Assembly (NCBI GenBank): GCA_963970005.1
Contig: CAXAMN010023662.1
Span: forward strand, 384,413-448,412
From: Durusdinium trenchii
Lineage: Eukaryota; Sar; Dinophyceae; Suessiales; Symbiodiniaceae
Direction of reading: 5' to 3'
DNA length: 64,000 bases
Shown: piece after piece, positions 50,783 to 63,219 of the stretch
Layout: each line of letters begins with the position of its first letter
Position numbering within the stretch: the first letter of the stretch is position 1
Position numbers and translations under genes: made by a program
Notes under the pieces: model-generated
What the model saw: only the letters and a program-made list of their open reading frames with translations
Told to the model about the DNA's origin: nothing
The model's database searches: none

Positions 50783-52152
50783 CATCAGCCCATGAAATGC
50801 CAAGCCCCACAGCAGAGCACAGCTGGTGTTAGAAGCACTGCAACGCGGTGTTGGTGCGGAAAAAGACCGAAACGAACGCTCGTGAGAACGATGCTGCAAA
50901 TACATTTGTGCGAGGTGCCGAAAATGGTATGGGTGGGAGAAAAGTCTATAGCCAGCTTTTGTTGCCTCAGGGATAGGGGTGAGTGGCATGTAATTGTTGG
51001 CCAAAGTTCAAGAGAGTGTTTGAGCACCTTGGTATGTTTTGGTAAGTGTTGGATCAGAAAGCGCACATTCGCCATACTTATGGGTGATGCAAACCTAATA
51101 GTGGAGTCAGTAGAGTCCAACTGAGGGAATTCATCCATGTTCATCTAGTCTATTCTTCTTTTGCAAGGGAGCATGTGAGACTCCCACGCGATTCTTCCAC
51201 GATTCTTGGGACTATATAGTCGATTCCTCTCTTTCTGAGTCCCAATGGGAAACTGAGGCTCCTTAAGTATTCTGTGTATACACATGTGTTCCTCAAGTTC
51301 TTGCCACATGCAGTACCCCAGGCCGTGGCTTACGTACTGACATGCATCCTGTCGCGCTGTCGCTGATCCGATCCGGTCGGCCGAGGTCAAGTCGCCGGAG
51401 TCACTTCAGGCGTCGTCCGAGCGCGGCTCGCACCTGCGATGGTGGTTCCAAAGCTGGGATTTTCAATGTACATCCCCTTGGGGAGGGCTTTCGTTCATCA
51501 GCACCTTCCAACAGGTCTCCTTTCGATGCTTTTGTTGACCTTAAACCTTGCTTGTTTGTGTCACTGGTGACCTCTTAGTCTTTGTTCTTATAGGGACAAT
51601 CTGTTGTCTCTGTCGCGCCCGAGCCGTGGTGCATGTCCATCGGCGCTTTCTGCGCGTCGCCCGCGGTGCTTGGCGACCCATCAGGTGCCGCCTTCACCAG
51701 GGAGCCGTGGAGCAAATCCGTCCAGGCCGGGCGGCTCCGGCCGTCATTGGGTCGCCGAGGTCCACGCTTGCCGTGTTGGGACCATGTCTGCCAAGAGCAA
51801 TGACTGTGGAAGAGATATGAAGAGATGATGGAATATTGGCCTGTCACGTCGCTATATATGTGCATTCCATTTCATGCCTATGATTGCCTATGTCCTCTTC
51901 AAGACTCGTGGCTTCCTGAGGTAGATACCTCATGTCGAAAGGCATTTTAGCCGCTATTGCGCCATGTCCTTTGCTTATATGAGATTTGTAGTGCTATGTA
52001 CAGTACCATTTTTTCCACACAAAGCTTTAAGACCAAAGGTCCATGCTGAATCACATTGCAACACTTAGGCTGATTGATTCTCCGCTGCTCATCGGCATGA
52101 AACGAGTAGCACAAGCTTTGTGTACTTAGTACTTCTGTTTGTTCGGTGAAGG
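50783..52152. other. Intergenic/intron; two ambiguous coding islands
   Basis: 51365-51450 can be read as DPIRSAEVKSPESLQASSER and 51605-51790 as APEPWCMSIGAFCASPAVLG in one + frame, but other frames are open too and edges are unclear. No family seen. Confidence 0.35.
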
Positions 52153-53326
52153 ATGGCAACAAGCATAAGGCCTGGTCACGCAGTGCTTCATTTTGGTTGG
52201 CAGCAGCTTTCCTTCAGCAGGTATGGGAGAAGTTATTGGAGTGTGAGTTCTCATGGCCGCTGTCGCACACTCACTGGCCAGATTACACTGGGAACGCTCC
52301 AACCGTCAGGGTATCGTCGGGTGAGGATTGCAGGGCAACTCTTTTTCGTACATCGTGTCGTTGCACAGGCATTCTTGGGTTATCCTCCGAATGATAAGTC
52401 TTGGCAAGTGCATCACAGAGATGGCAACCCATCCAACAATCGTCTGGACAACTTGGAATACACAACTCCGTCTGAAAACATGCTGCATTTTCACAGCGCA
52501 AACCTCCTTGGAAGAAGCGTCGCAGGTAGATCACTACCTGTCATGTGGAGAGTGCTGGGATCTCAGGATTGGGCAACGTGTCCTTCCATCAAATGTGCTG
52601 CTCGGCAACTTGGCATGCGCAGCCAAACAATTTCAGCGTGTCGCAAAGATGGCAGCCTTGTTGGGAGCTATGAATTCAAATTTGCAGATCCTTTGGAGCC
52701 TCCAGTTCTGCCCGGTGAGAGATGGGTCCCAATGGTGAGTCCAGCAACAGGTTTGGAAGTTGGAGGTCGGCAGGTGAGCTCCGCTGGGCGCTTCACAGTG
52801 CCTGGAGGGAGAATTTCCCGAGGGTATCAGAGAAGAGGTGGCTACTTCAAAACAAGCATTGGAAATCGCATGGTCTATGTCCATCGCCTTGTGGCCCGTG
52901 CCTTCCTTGGCCCGCCCCCCCCCGATGCGTTCGCAAGTCAACCACAAGGACTGCCATCCTGGCAATAACAATCTTGAGAATCTAGAGTACGTCACACCTG
53001 CCGAGAACACGATGCATGCCTTGTCAAATCCACAGATTCGCCAACGGCACAAGGAAGCCAACTCCAAGCCAGTGCTTGGGCGGCGGTGGGGCTCCAAAGA
53101 CGAGTGGAGATGGTTTCCATCAATGGCAGCAGCTGCAGAAGCGGTTGGTGTGTCTCCATCTGCCATGTCACAATGTCTTCGTAGGGAGAGCAGGCGTACT
53201 GGGAAGTATGAGTTCCGCCTGGCCACTGAAGATACTCCAGCAGAGGAGATACCGGACGAGGAATGGCGAATGGTGGATTTTGATGGGTTGGTGGCAGAAA
53301 GGCGATCACGATGCAGCAGACCCTAG
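52153..53326 (+). CDS. Tandem NUMOD4/HNH homing-endonuclease-like gene, one frame break
   Basis: The first 271 codons hold module 1: a NUMOD4-like segment (SYWSVSSHGRCRTL), an HNH core (VHRVVAQAFLG, then HHRDGNPSNNRLDNLEYTT) and a helix-turn-helix-like NUMOD1 part (SIKCAARQLGMRSQTISACR). Module 2 repeats this: PGERWVPMVSPATGLEVG, VHRLVARAFLG, then NHKDCHPGNNNLENLEYVT and SMAAAAEAVGVSPSAMSQCL. The two halves of module 2 lie in different frames, and the switch falls in a C9 run at 52915-52923. Eight C would give one open frame. A third NUMOD4 start (EEWRMVDFDG) precedes the stop. Such modules bind and nick DNA in phage and organelle homing nucleases; a role in a nuclear genome is unknown. Confidence 0.75.
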
Positions 53327-54914
53327 TGCCTGACAATGCTTGAGATTTGTGAGAAATGAGACAAAGGCTGGAGTCAACTGTTGAGCCGAAAGACTGGCAC
53401 GCGCTCAAGATTCAGGCTTCAGTTGATACTGCTAAGTGTAATCAAATGCCTTCAACACCCCAGTTGTTCCTTCTGATTCTAATGACTGGTCAGTGGCTTT
53501 CTGCAAGAATGCCAATGTGGCCAGTAGAAGGGAAAGATAGATACGGAAAGCAAGTTGTTGTTTTCTTTTTTTGTGGGCCCTGAACTTTGAACTGTTAGTC
53601 ACAGCCTCGCACGACCGCGCGGGTTCGCTTGATGGGCGAAAAGCCAGGATCACTTTGTCCGCTGCCACGCAAACCGTGGCGCCCTCGGTGGTCCACAAGG
53701 CCCAAAGGTTGAAGATTGGAAGATTCACATGGGTTGGGAGACTACTATGAGGATTCAGGATACTATCATACTAATGCGTATATTATTACAGTAGGCTATG
53801 AATTAATTGCTATGTTATTGTGATGATGATACACGTCACACAGCATCCTGTGCGTGACCTCCCCCATTGTGGACTGATGCGTACTCTGCAGTCGACTGTC
53901 CTGAGGATGGGGAGTTCGCCGCAGTGGTTCAGCCAAAAGCTCAGCAACCTTTTCCAAGATGAGACGTAACGGACCAAGGGAGGTTAAGTGACTTACAGGG
54001 CCTTACTGAGGTATCTATATTATGGGATAGTCAACCTCTGTTGGGATGCGACAAAACTTGGCTGGAAGATCTCCTCACACCATTTTCCGGATAGGTCTTT
54101 GTCAGTGGGATCGAAGGAGTATTCTGCCTGTGGCTGCTCTGAAGACCTGTGCCACACTGTGCCTATGCGCTGTTCTTTGTATTATATTTTGCAGAGAAGA
54201 TCAGGGTTTCCAGTAGGGTTTCCTTGTTGATTTCCCTGGCTGTTTGAGACAATGAAGAGACCTTTATAGTCCTCTATACCCCTTTGTAACACATTGTATC
54301 CTCTTTGTATATGTTGTAGATATGTTACTATGTTGTAGAGTTTGACGCGCCTTGAGAAGGAATGTTATAATGTTTGTATCGTTTTCATTTCAATAATTTT
54401 AGCTACGGAATATATAGATGTCCCAGGCACAGCTGCATTTGCACCCAACTTAACAACATGTTTCACTTGCATCACAAAACTTGACACACTCACAATTAAT
54501 GTTCTTTTTACCTCTCTTTGTTGAACCTCTATTCCAACCTAATTAGTGTTTTTTGCGGACATGCATCACATTGCATCACCTATGTCTTATGTGAATTGAT
54601 TCTTGGTCTGCATCATGTCAGGCACTTTCCCCCAAAAAGATCCGGCGCGTTTGGGGATTCCAAACTGTTTGCCCCAAGCAGATCGAGCTCCAGAACACGC
54701 CGTGGATCCTTCTTTTGGGAGGCACTGAACTCCAGAGACCGAAGGTGGTTTGAGGTATGCCGAGCACCCACCAAGCTCCAAGCCAGCCAAGCCCAAGCAA
54801 ACCAACGTATCACAACGAAACCCAACGTAACCCAACTATGAACTTATATCAACTAACTCAATCCAACAAAGCAAGTCAACCTCTCCACTCCACCGAACTT
54901 CGACCCACGGATCT
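53327..54914. other. No gene seen
   Basis: AT-moderate sequence with short chance frames only; 54600-54840 has three overlapping - frames with no motif. Confidence 0.45.
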
Positions 54915-55025
54915 CTGCGTCCTTGGGATCCTTTGAATGTCTTTGTCTCCACGGCGGAAGGCCCTCCCACCTCTCCCCCGTTTCGCAAGGCCCTCCCACG
55001 GAGAGGTGCGGCCAGTCCGCCTGGG
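54915..55025 (+). CDS. Candidate host exon, unidentified gene
   Basis: A GC-rich island ends at CGCCTGG before a GTGAGG donor. One frame reads LRPWDPLNVFVSTAEGPPTS, another SFECLCLHGGRPSHLSPVS. The acceptor is not fixed. Confidence 0.2.
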
Positions 55026-55633
55026 TGAGGCGACGAGATGGGGCGATGGGCTTCGGTGATGGGGATGTTCTACAGGGAGAGACCAGGTGGTTTAGGCGCT
55101 ATAATGCGCTATAGGTGAGTGGTTAGAGGCGCTAGATTGGTTATCCGGAATATCGTCCTGTGTTCGTGTTTTGGTCGGTCAGAACAGACCAGATCAGATC
55201 AGATCCTATGAGCAGTCTAACTGATCGGACAGATAGTAAGCTTCTGGCAGATCTTCTTAGAGAGTCTTGCTGGCAATGACAACATGACAACAAAGTTTGG
55301 CAACAGCTGTTCTGATTATTAACGGCTTTCTTCCAACGTTGTTCCAACAAAGGACGCCGTTTTATCCCAAACAAATCAATGACTTGATATGGCTATATAA
55401 TACGACCTGTACATGGCTGCCAGATTTCTGAAACAAACCTGGATATCAGTCGCTTGACCCGAATGGGATCCCAGATCATCCCAGTTTATTCCGGCTCATT
55501 GAACCAGACGTCGCGCCCAAGATGTACCACCATTGAGATGCCACACGGAATCACAATGAATGGTACCCAGTCGCCTTGGTCCTTGTCACTTTCTGGGTGC
55601 CCTTCATTGATGGGCAATGGGGTGTGTAAGGAT

Positions 55634-55672
55634 GGTTCTAGTAGCGATGCCAGGAGCCCCTAGTAGCGAACC
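55634..55672. repeat. Dispersed repeat, GCCAGGAGCCCC core
   Basis: GTTCTAGTAGCGATGCCAG followed by GAGCCCCTAGTAGCGAAC. The core recurs at 56924-56935 and, inverted and diverged, near 62522-62535. Confidence 0.5.
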
Positions 55673-56741
55673 TATGGCATATGGCAGTTTTCCCTCAAGT
55701 GACCTCCCCCCCAAAAGGGCGGCCAAGCAGCTGTCCTGGTGACTGAGATCCGGCGATCGAGTCCATCGCGAGCTATACTTTTCGTACTTTGTGATCGATG
55801 CAACGAGGATGAAGCCCTGGATGAGGAGGTTTTGGACTTTTTCCCTGAAGTGTTCGAAGTTTGGCAACATCGGAGACATGACTTCAAATGTGTGTTTGCA
55901 ACAGCAAATAATCCAAGATTGCTGTTGTGTTTTGGTATCTATCCATTGAGAAACGCCTTTGTTAAATGGGAACAGACACAGTTTCTTGGAACGTCCTCAC
56001 ACGACCATCATTTATAAGCCGTTCTGTGAAGGTCCGGACTGGCGATCGGTGCAGGTGACCTTCAGCGGACCTTGCACCGTTCTGTAAAGGTGGAGCTCGG
56101 TCCATGCTTTTCAGGTCCTACAGCCAGTGAGCTACTCCTTTTTGAGGACACGAGATACCTGCAAGAGTGCTAATTAGACAAGGGCGGATACAGCCAACTG
56201 AACATCCATCTCTCAAAACCCATGGCTCGCTCGTCAGGGCCCATCGTTGAGCGATGTGATCTCTCAACGATCCCAGCGATCCTTGGATAGTGCGTAGGGG
56301 TGGCCCAAAGGGGAAGGAGAAGAATTTTGAGAAACTCCATGTTCGCTTGGAAACTCCTGAGCGACCCTCACTTTAATTAGGAAGATGAGAGCCTCTTCAA
56401 TTTTTCTGGGGGTTGTGAGTCTCGAGGGCATCCCATTTGAGCAGCAGATTGAACAAAACAATGGGGGGAGTGATTTGACGCAAAGGCTGTCCTGACTGAT
56501 GCCAGCAGATGTCGAATGAATTCACAGTTCTGCAGTGGGTCAGTCATAGCTGAATCTCAAACTGCCCGCCTGCATGAGTGCTTTGATCCCTCAAATATCT
56601 TCAAGGCAGTGATTCTTGGATATATTAATGCTTGTGCCGCCACAGTATCCTTGGTGCAGATGAATCACTTGCTATTTGGCGTTCCACTTGTGCCCTGCAT
56701 GTCCAGTGTGGATATTCAAGACACATAAACATGTTTGATTC
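55673..56741. other. No supported gene
   Basis: Short frames on both strands near 55740-55880 overlap one another and carry no motif. Confidence 0.4.
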
Positions 56742-56889
56742 GATTATGTTTGAAGGGATCTCTTCCCAGAGTCCCCGCGGAAGGGTTTCTTCGTCGGACA
56801 CCACGACGACGGAGGTCGTCTTCGCGGGATGTGACGCTGAGAGAGAGCATGGAGGTCGGCTGTCTCAGGGTGGTGAATCTGAAGAATGG
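56742..56889 (+). CDS. Candidate host exon, unidentified gene
   Basis: One + frame reads LPRVPAEGFLRRTPRRRRSS then SRDVTLRESMEVGCLRVVNL. It is Arg/Ser-rich then fold-like. Edges are not defined, and a second + frame is also open. Confidence 0.2.
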
Positions 56890-56894
56890 CAATT

Positions 56895-56960
56895 GTAGCG
56901 TCCTGGTTCCTAGTAGTAAGGCCAGGAGCCCCGTTCGTAGCGTCGTTGCTCCGTTCGTGT
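56895..56960. repeat. Dispersed repeat, GCCAGGAGCCCC core
   Basis: GGTTCCTAGTAGTAAGGCCA followed by GGAGCCCCGTTCGTAGC; see 55634-55672 and 62400-62580. Confidence 0.5.
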
Positions 56961-58623
56961 CGCGATGCCCTTTGCTGCTCCGTTCGTCGCGTCCTCTACC
57001 CGATAGCAACAAAAATAGCTACTGTCGTCTTCATGACGCCAACAGGAAGAAGTGAAGAATATCAACACCGTCACATGATGCCACACGGGTGCTTTGTGAA
57101 CCTGCTCCATGTGAAACTGCCATGAAGGGTTCCTGCTGGACACTGAAGCCGAAAGGAAGTCAAGCTTTGAGTCCTTGTTTTGGCTAGGTCTGGGACGACA
57201 AGAGAATACAGACTCCGAACTGTATGAAATGTGAGGAAACTTCAAAAGTGCCTCGAACATCATCCCATCATCAAAGGGTGCGAAAGGAACAACTGCAAAA
57301 TTGTCAGAGTCCTGGCCTGACAGCCATTGAAATTTGGTGCGGCCTGGGCCTGGAAGTGGCCATTCAATGGGGTAGGCAGCAGTCAGCAAGAAGATGCAAG
57401 AAGCAAATCACAGCCCGACGAGCCCTGCTTGTTCTATCGAACTGTCAAAACATGTCCAACTGTTTGTCACGGTGAAACACTGCCTTTTGTATACCTCACT
57501 GTGAAACCAATGCATAGAATCGTAGAGCAGTCTTTCTTTTAGAAGGATAACACCTGCATGGGGATTGGTCAAAACCGCTCCAACACCCTGTTTCGCGGTA
57601 AGCAAACGAAACGGAGGGCCCGTGCCGCTGTCGTGGGCGCCGTGCCGCTGTCCTGGTGCCATGACCTACAGCTCGCCAAATACATTCGACATGATGACAT
57701 GACATATAGTATATCACAGTAGATCATGGGGCTTCAGATCCAGGAATCTAGTAGCCTCCTGTACGGCGCATGCTATCTGGCTTTGTTTGCTGCTGGTTGC
57801 CCGACCAAGCTGGTTGACCGACCAAGTTTGGAGGCTTTTGTGGGCAGTATGAAACCATCAAACCAAGTCCAGAGTGAGACCATTTTTGCAAACCGACCCT
57901 CCATTTGCAGCTACAGCTGGATCCCATGAGAAAAGACAACTGATCCCATATACCTAACCGTGGGAACCCTGGGAACCCTGATTGGATTGGTGCCAGACCA
58001 TTCATGGTTAACTATGGTTTATCAATGACTAATGTTATATGACTATACTGTCTATTTTTGTGTGTTTAATTTAGATAATGTTATAGTTATATCACATTAT
58101 ATACATACAGTTACTTCATTGATGACCCTAATGTATATAACTATTTCATGCATGGATGGTCTGGGGTTGATCAACACACCTGGCGCGTCCGGCGACAGGA
58201 CTTTTTGGCTGACTCGACGAGGTAGACTGGGCCGACTGGCACGGTTTGACTGGGCAGATGAGCTGCATGGAGGTCTGTCTTAAGTGTCACAGGATAATGA
58301 TGGTGCATGGTTGGCAAATGAATGGTTTGCTTGAGTATATGTTGTTTGTCATTCAGAATTATTCACGATCATACCTTTTCGTGTTTGTTCCAACATTCAT
58401 TCCCCGCTCAAGCATGACTATATACAGTACTTACACATATATGTTCATGGACATTCTTGGTACATCTCAACTGGGTGGTTCATGGATTTCTTCATACCTT
58501 CTTCCTTCTTCCGCATGAATAATTACAATACTGAGTACTGTGAAAACTGCATACCTGCTGATGCCTGAAAACGCTTCACAACCACCAGCTTTTGAGTCCG
58601 TTGACTCGCTGTGAAAAGGCCAG
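56961..58623. other. No supported gene
   Basis: The 159-codon - frame at 56910-57389 has no motif. The 58020-58150 part is AT-rich. Nothing else is seen. Confidence 0.4.
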
Positions 58624-58739
58624 TCTTCCGGCGCCACGGAACCTGCCGACTTCCCGGCCTTTCCGGCCTGGCCATGTCTCTCCCGGCTCCCGCCCGGTGT
58701 TCGACTTCCGAGACCAGGAGAAGTCCCACTCCACAGGAG
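58624..58739 (+). CDS. Candidate host exon, unidentified gene
   Basis: GGCCAG then a frame FRRHGTCRLPGLSGLAMSLP to TCCACAGGAG before a GTGTGA donor. A competing + frame (RPVFDFRDQEKSHSTGG) is open too. Confidence 0.2.
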
Positions 58740-59572
58740 GTGTGACCGGTGACCGCGGGTGGGACGAGACATACATCCGACACACGTGCGGTGCTTGTTC
58801 GAGAGAAGCCGGTCGAGTTCCGGTTGTCCCTTTTCTGGTCCCTGGTCCCTGGTTCTTGGGAAACCCCAACGAAGGATGTGTTTGAATGGTTTGGATTGTT
58901 CATATGTGTTAAAGTCAAGGCTTGGGTACCTGAGGAGTTCGAGATTCTAAGGACTTTTACTTGGCGCATTTACATCATTGACCTTTCAACATGAAAAAAA
59001 CGTTTGTTTGCGGTTCACTATCATGAGTCAAAATGACCCGTGGATCCAAACCTCACCCCCGGTCTTTCGGTCTCTCCCGGAGCATCTTGGCATGCGCTGT
59101 GGCGTTGGCGCCACCACATGCCACAGCTGTTGCTTGGTGTCTTCCACCATTAGGTTTTATATGTGTTTATACCGTTCAAACCCACCCCATTGATCAGGAA
59201 GCCATCAGAAATTGCGACAACCCAGTCTCAAAACAAATCCATGCAAATCAGCTCTAGAAGAAGTAGAAGTCGAGCAAAGCCATCCGAAACCCATCAAGTC
59301 GACTCTCGCGTATGCGATGTGTGGAACCATGTGGAACCTGCACAATCATTTCTTTTCACCGTTTGCTTTCAATCTGTTCATTGTCACGACAGTTTACACC
59401 CAAGCGGTTTCTCTCACCGGTTGGACATATGTTGTTGTTGTGTTGAAATGTGCGAAACAGTCTTTTGTCTTGTCCTTTGACAAACACGAACATAATGGCG
59501 GAAACATGTTTAAACCCTCTTTTGGTGAAATGTGTCGTTTGTCTTCTCTGGGACGTCCCCCATCTTTGCGAC
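58740..59572. other. No supported gene
   Basis: Intron-like sequence; no reading frame with support. Confidence 0.4.
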
Positions 59573-59678
59573 AGTGGATCTGTGTCGAGGGGATGGATCC
59601 GAAAAAAGAGCTGCGCCAGGGGAGCCCGCAGCAGAATCCCCTGTCACGCAGCGAAGAGCGTGGTCCCGAGTTTGGTGT
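59573..59678 (+). CDS. Candidate host exon, unidentified gene
   Basis: A GCGACAG acceptor opens WICVEGMDPKKELRQGSPQQ then SRSEERGPEFG and meets a GTGTGAG donor. The edges are good; the product is unknown. Confidence 0.35.
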
Positions 59679-60152
59679 GAGTTTGGTTAGGAAAGCCGTG
59701 GATTGGGTGGTTCATGGCTTGGCTTGTTCCACCTTTTCCTTGTTTCTTTCCTGAAAAGATACGACCTAAAGACCACCCAGAACATTTCCAGGAAGTCTAA
59801 ACCGGGAACCAGTATGACATAACTTGCCCATGGACCCACATCGGAGCTATTTCGTCATCTTGCAGTTGTGTTGCGATCGAACGCGAAGACAGCTCTTTGT
59901 GAACGTGCCAACGTGATGCTGTTCTGAGATACCATGTGAAGACTTGAGAGTAGAATAGAGATGAATCGAGTGGATGAGTCATTTAAGTATGTTACATCTA
60001 ACATGGCTCTCTCTTCCAACGCGCCTTTTAGATTCTGGCTTCAGATCCTTCTTGATAGTCATGAGAACCTCTAGCGAGAACCACCCCCCCGGGTGGTTTT
60101 TGCTCCAAGAATGCCCTAAATCAATCCCTGACTCTCCAGGAATCCCGTTTTG

Positions 60153-60256
60153 CACGGCCGTCGACCGCGTCGTTTGCCCACCACCGCGGTGACCGGGTCA
60201 CCGACACCGACCGGCTCTGCGCAAAAAGGCCCGAACGCCCAAGCTCTGCGAGTCAG
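60153..60256 (+). CDS. Candidate host exon, unidentified gene
   Basis: The frame ARPSTASFAHHRGDRVTDTD then LCAKRPERPSSASQ ends at AGTCAG before a GTGAGA donor, the strongest donor in this part. The acceptor is unclear. Confidence 0.3.
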
Positions 60257-63219
60257 GTGAGAGCCGTTGTTGCTCGGTGTTGAGCCGTTGTTTTTGGTAC
60301 AGGTAGAAGCCGGACTGGCACCTTGGGTAGAGAAAGCACACACAACCTGGTAGTCAACTTGGCACAGACGCCTGGAAATTTTGGCACAATGCCTTGTTTG
60401 ATGAGTGCATATGCTTGTAGATACCATGAAGAAGGAGAGAACCAACACAAACAGAGCTTGGAACCTCCTTCCGTTCGTGCCCAGGTTGTAGGCTATAGAC
60501 CCACAAAGTATGGCGGTTTCTTGCAGTTTGAATCATTAGTATGTCTCAGTATGCTTGTCAAGAAGGACTCCAACCAAGTGTGAAACATGTACTTTTCCAT
60601 ACTTTTCCTATCTTTACAATCTGTACCATGTCTTCCAACTTGCTTTTACCCTAAGCTGTGCTTTGTGTTAGCACTTAGTATCACTTAGTCGTTCGTGCAT
60701 GTGGACCGAAATTGCTTGAAGTCTCACCGAGCTGCTCGAACAGCAGCCCTGCAGGCACCACTGGGGCAGAGGAGCGATTTGAGGCACCATGTGGGCGTCG
60801 GTTGAGTCGTCGGAGTTTCGTGGAAGGAAGGACCTGAAAAGATAGACACTTCCCTTTCATGTTTCATCATGTTTCACTTGTGCTCAGGCATTCTCAGCCT
60901 CAGGTTACCAGGTGCCGACGTGCAAAGAGTTTGATTTCAGTGGCACGATTTTGCCCAAAACTTGGATGTTGAGTCCTAAAACCACTTTCTTGGAATGCAA
61001 GTCAGTCTTGGCACCAATTTCTGCACGTCGTACGGCACCCTCCCGCGCCGGCAGGTTGCCCAGCAAGGCCTTCCCTCGTCAGGACGAACTTGGACATGGG
61101 GTGGGAGATTGGACGTGCCATCGGAAAGCCGACAGCCGCAGAACAGACCTGCAAGCAAGCGGCCTTTCGCAGTCAGTAAGGGATTCAGAAAAAGTTTCTC
61201 ACCAGGAAACCACGGGAAACCAGAGGTATACTGACACTCACTATTCCGTTTGGCGATTTGTGGTCCTTCATTGTTTCATCATGACTTCGTTTCATGTGCT
61301 TCTTCATGTTTCATCACTGTCATGACTCTGCTCAATCTCTGTCTCGTTTTCAGGCTTTATCTAAAAGTCTATTAATTTTGATTAAACTCTCCCCCTTTGG
61401 ATGCACGGACTTGCGGGCACGCTCCCACACCTCCCCTTGCCCACAGGTGGAGCGGGTGAAGGTGGTGATGTGAAACTGTCTCCCCCTTTGGATTGTAAAT
61501 CCTCGACATAATTATGGCGGTTGTGTTATTCATCTAAGAGTCTACATGAAAGAAAGCTTGGACGACGCGCCGCATGGGCTTGGACGAAAGCCGGAGCTGA
61601 TCCGCCACGTCCGAACCCCACGATTGGTTGCCATCACCCCACCTTTGGTTTGTGGTCGGTACTTGTAACTTACACTCGTTTAGACTGGATCTGATATTGA
61701 TCATCTTTGATGGTCCAATGGTCCAATCGATTGACTTCCCTCTGAACCCTTCGCTCTGTTGAACTGGTTTGGGCTCATTCGGCTCACTTCGAGCAAGGAC
61801 AGCAAGCAGAATGCTGGCGAGGCAGCCGATTTGGGGGCAGAACTTTGCCACGGGCTCCTGTTCCAGAAATCATAGCTGGTATTCTATATAGGAGAATATC
61901 GAGGAAACCGTTTCTTTGGGTTGGGAATGAAGATGTGGCCAAAGCCACCGCCCATGTTTGCTGAGCCGCGTTCATATGTTTGGCATGTTGCAAATCATCC
62001 CAAACGACGGGATTCATTTATTTACCTTCTGAAAAGGTCCATTTGTTTTGTGATAATTCAATTTTGTTTTGTGTTTATCCCGGCTGCTTTGTTCAATCAG
62101 GTTGCAACCACCACATGAAGATACTGTTGCAGTAAATGTTGAGCCCCCCACTGTAGAATCTAGAAGGAGCAGTGAAGAGCAGGCAAGCTGCGAGCTGAGT
62201 GAAAGTTGGGTCAACAATACCTCACATGGTCGCATGGTGCACTTGTAGAAGCACTGCAGAATATTCAAGGACCAACCAGAGTGCTGGAGGCGCTCCAATG
62301 CTTCAGAGATATATAGTGGTTCATCTGATCCAAGCCCTGCAGGGAAAGCCTATGACGCCCTCCTCATCTTCGGCGTCCTTGCCTCACACAGCGCCTTAGC
62401 TGAACCAAGCCGTGCCAAGGCCACGAGGGGCACGATGGGAAATCTTGGTACCTGCTACTAGTAACTAGAAGCTATACAAGTAACAAAGGGCATCGCTACT
62501 AGTAGCAAGAAGCCACGAACGTAGCCCCTGGCATTACTACTATAGTAACAAGAAGCTACTAGGAACAAAGGCATCGTACACCAGGTCACGTATAGATATA
62601 TACTTGATGTGTTAAGGTGTTCTGTGTGCTAAGTGTCCCATTTTTTCTGTGTCTGGACATGGGCCGTTGAGGTTCCAGTTGAAAAAATTGGCATCAGCGA
62701 CGTTCTCTAATGCGGTGCCCTCACATTTTGGAGCAGTTCAAAAGGTGAGTCGAGGTGACCCCTTCCTTGGCCTTGGGACCTTTGGCTGGTGTTTCCGAGC
62801 CCTGCAAGAATCGTCTTGAGTAGATTCTGACAATCTGCGAGTGAGCTTGCTCCTCACATCTTGGAAAAACATCAAGATAGATGTGAAGTGAAAATGGATG
62901 AAACAGGATTTAGATGCTTCTATCCCCGTACATCATGCCAGGCTGCTGATCCATGATGCTGGGTAAGACAAAACTAGAAGAAACGGACATTGGGTTGACC
63001 CTTTGTGCCATGAACCAAAAGCTCGTCAAAAAACTCCGGGCAGTCTCTTTAAACAACATGTGTGTGTACCAACTCCGTTTTCTTCGGCTCTGGCCGTCTT
63101 GACACCCACCGACCCCAGATGTCGCTTTTTGTCGCTGAGGCCTTGCCGAGTCAACAGCTGGAAGAGGCGAGAAAGCGATGTGTTGGCACGTCGTGGCGGC
63201 GACTGATTCGACGAATGTT
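60257..63219. other. No supported gene; repeats only
   Basis: Chance frames on both strands without motifs. 61000-61160 is GC-richer with no clear frame. 62400-62580 holds diverged copies of the CTACTAGTAAC/AGCCCC repeat. Confidence 0.4.
62400..62580. repeat. Cluster of CTACTAGTAAC-type repeats
   Basis: Three diverged units share words such as GCTACTAGTA, AAGAAGC and AACAAAGGCATCG. Part of the cluster is the inverse of the 56.9-kb repeat (CCACGAACGTAGCCCCTGGC). Confidence 0.55.
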
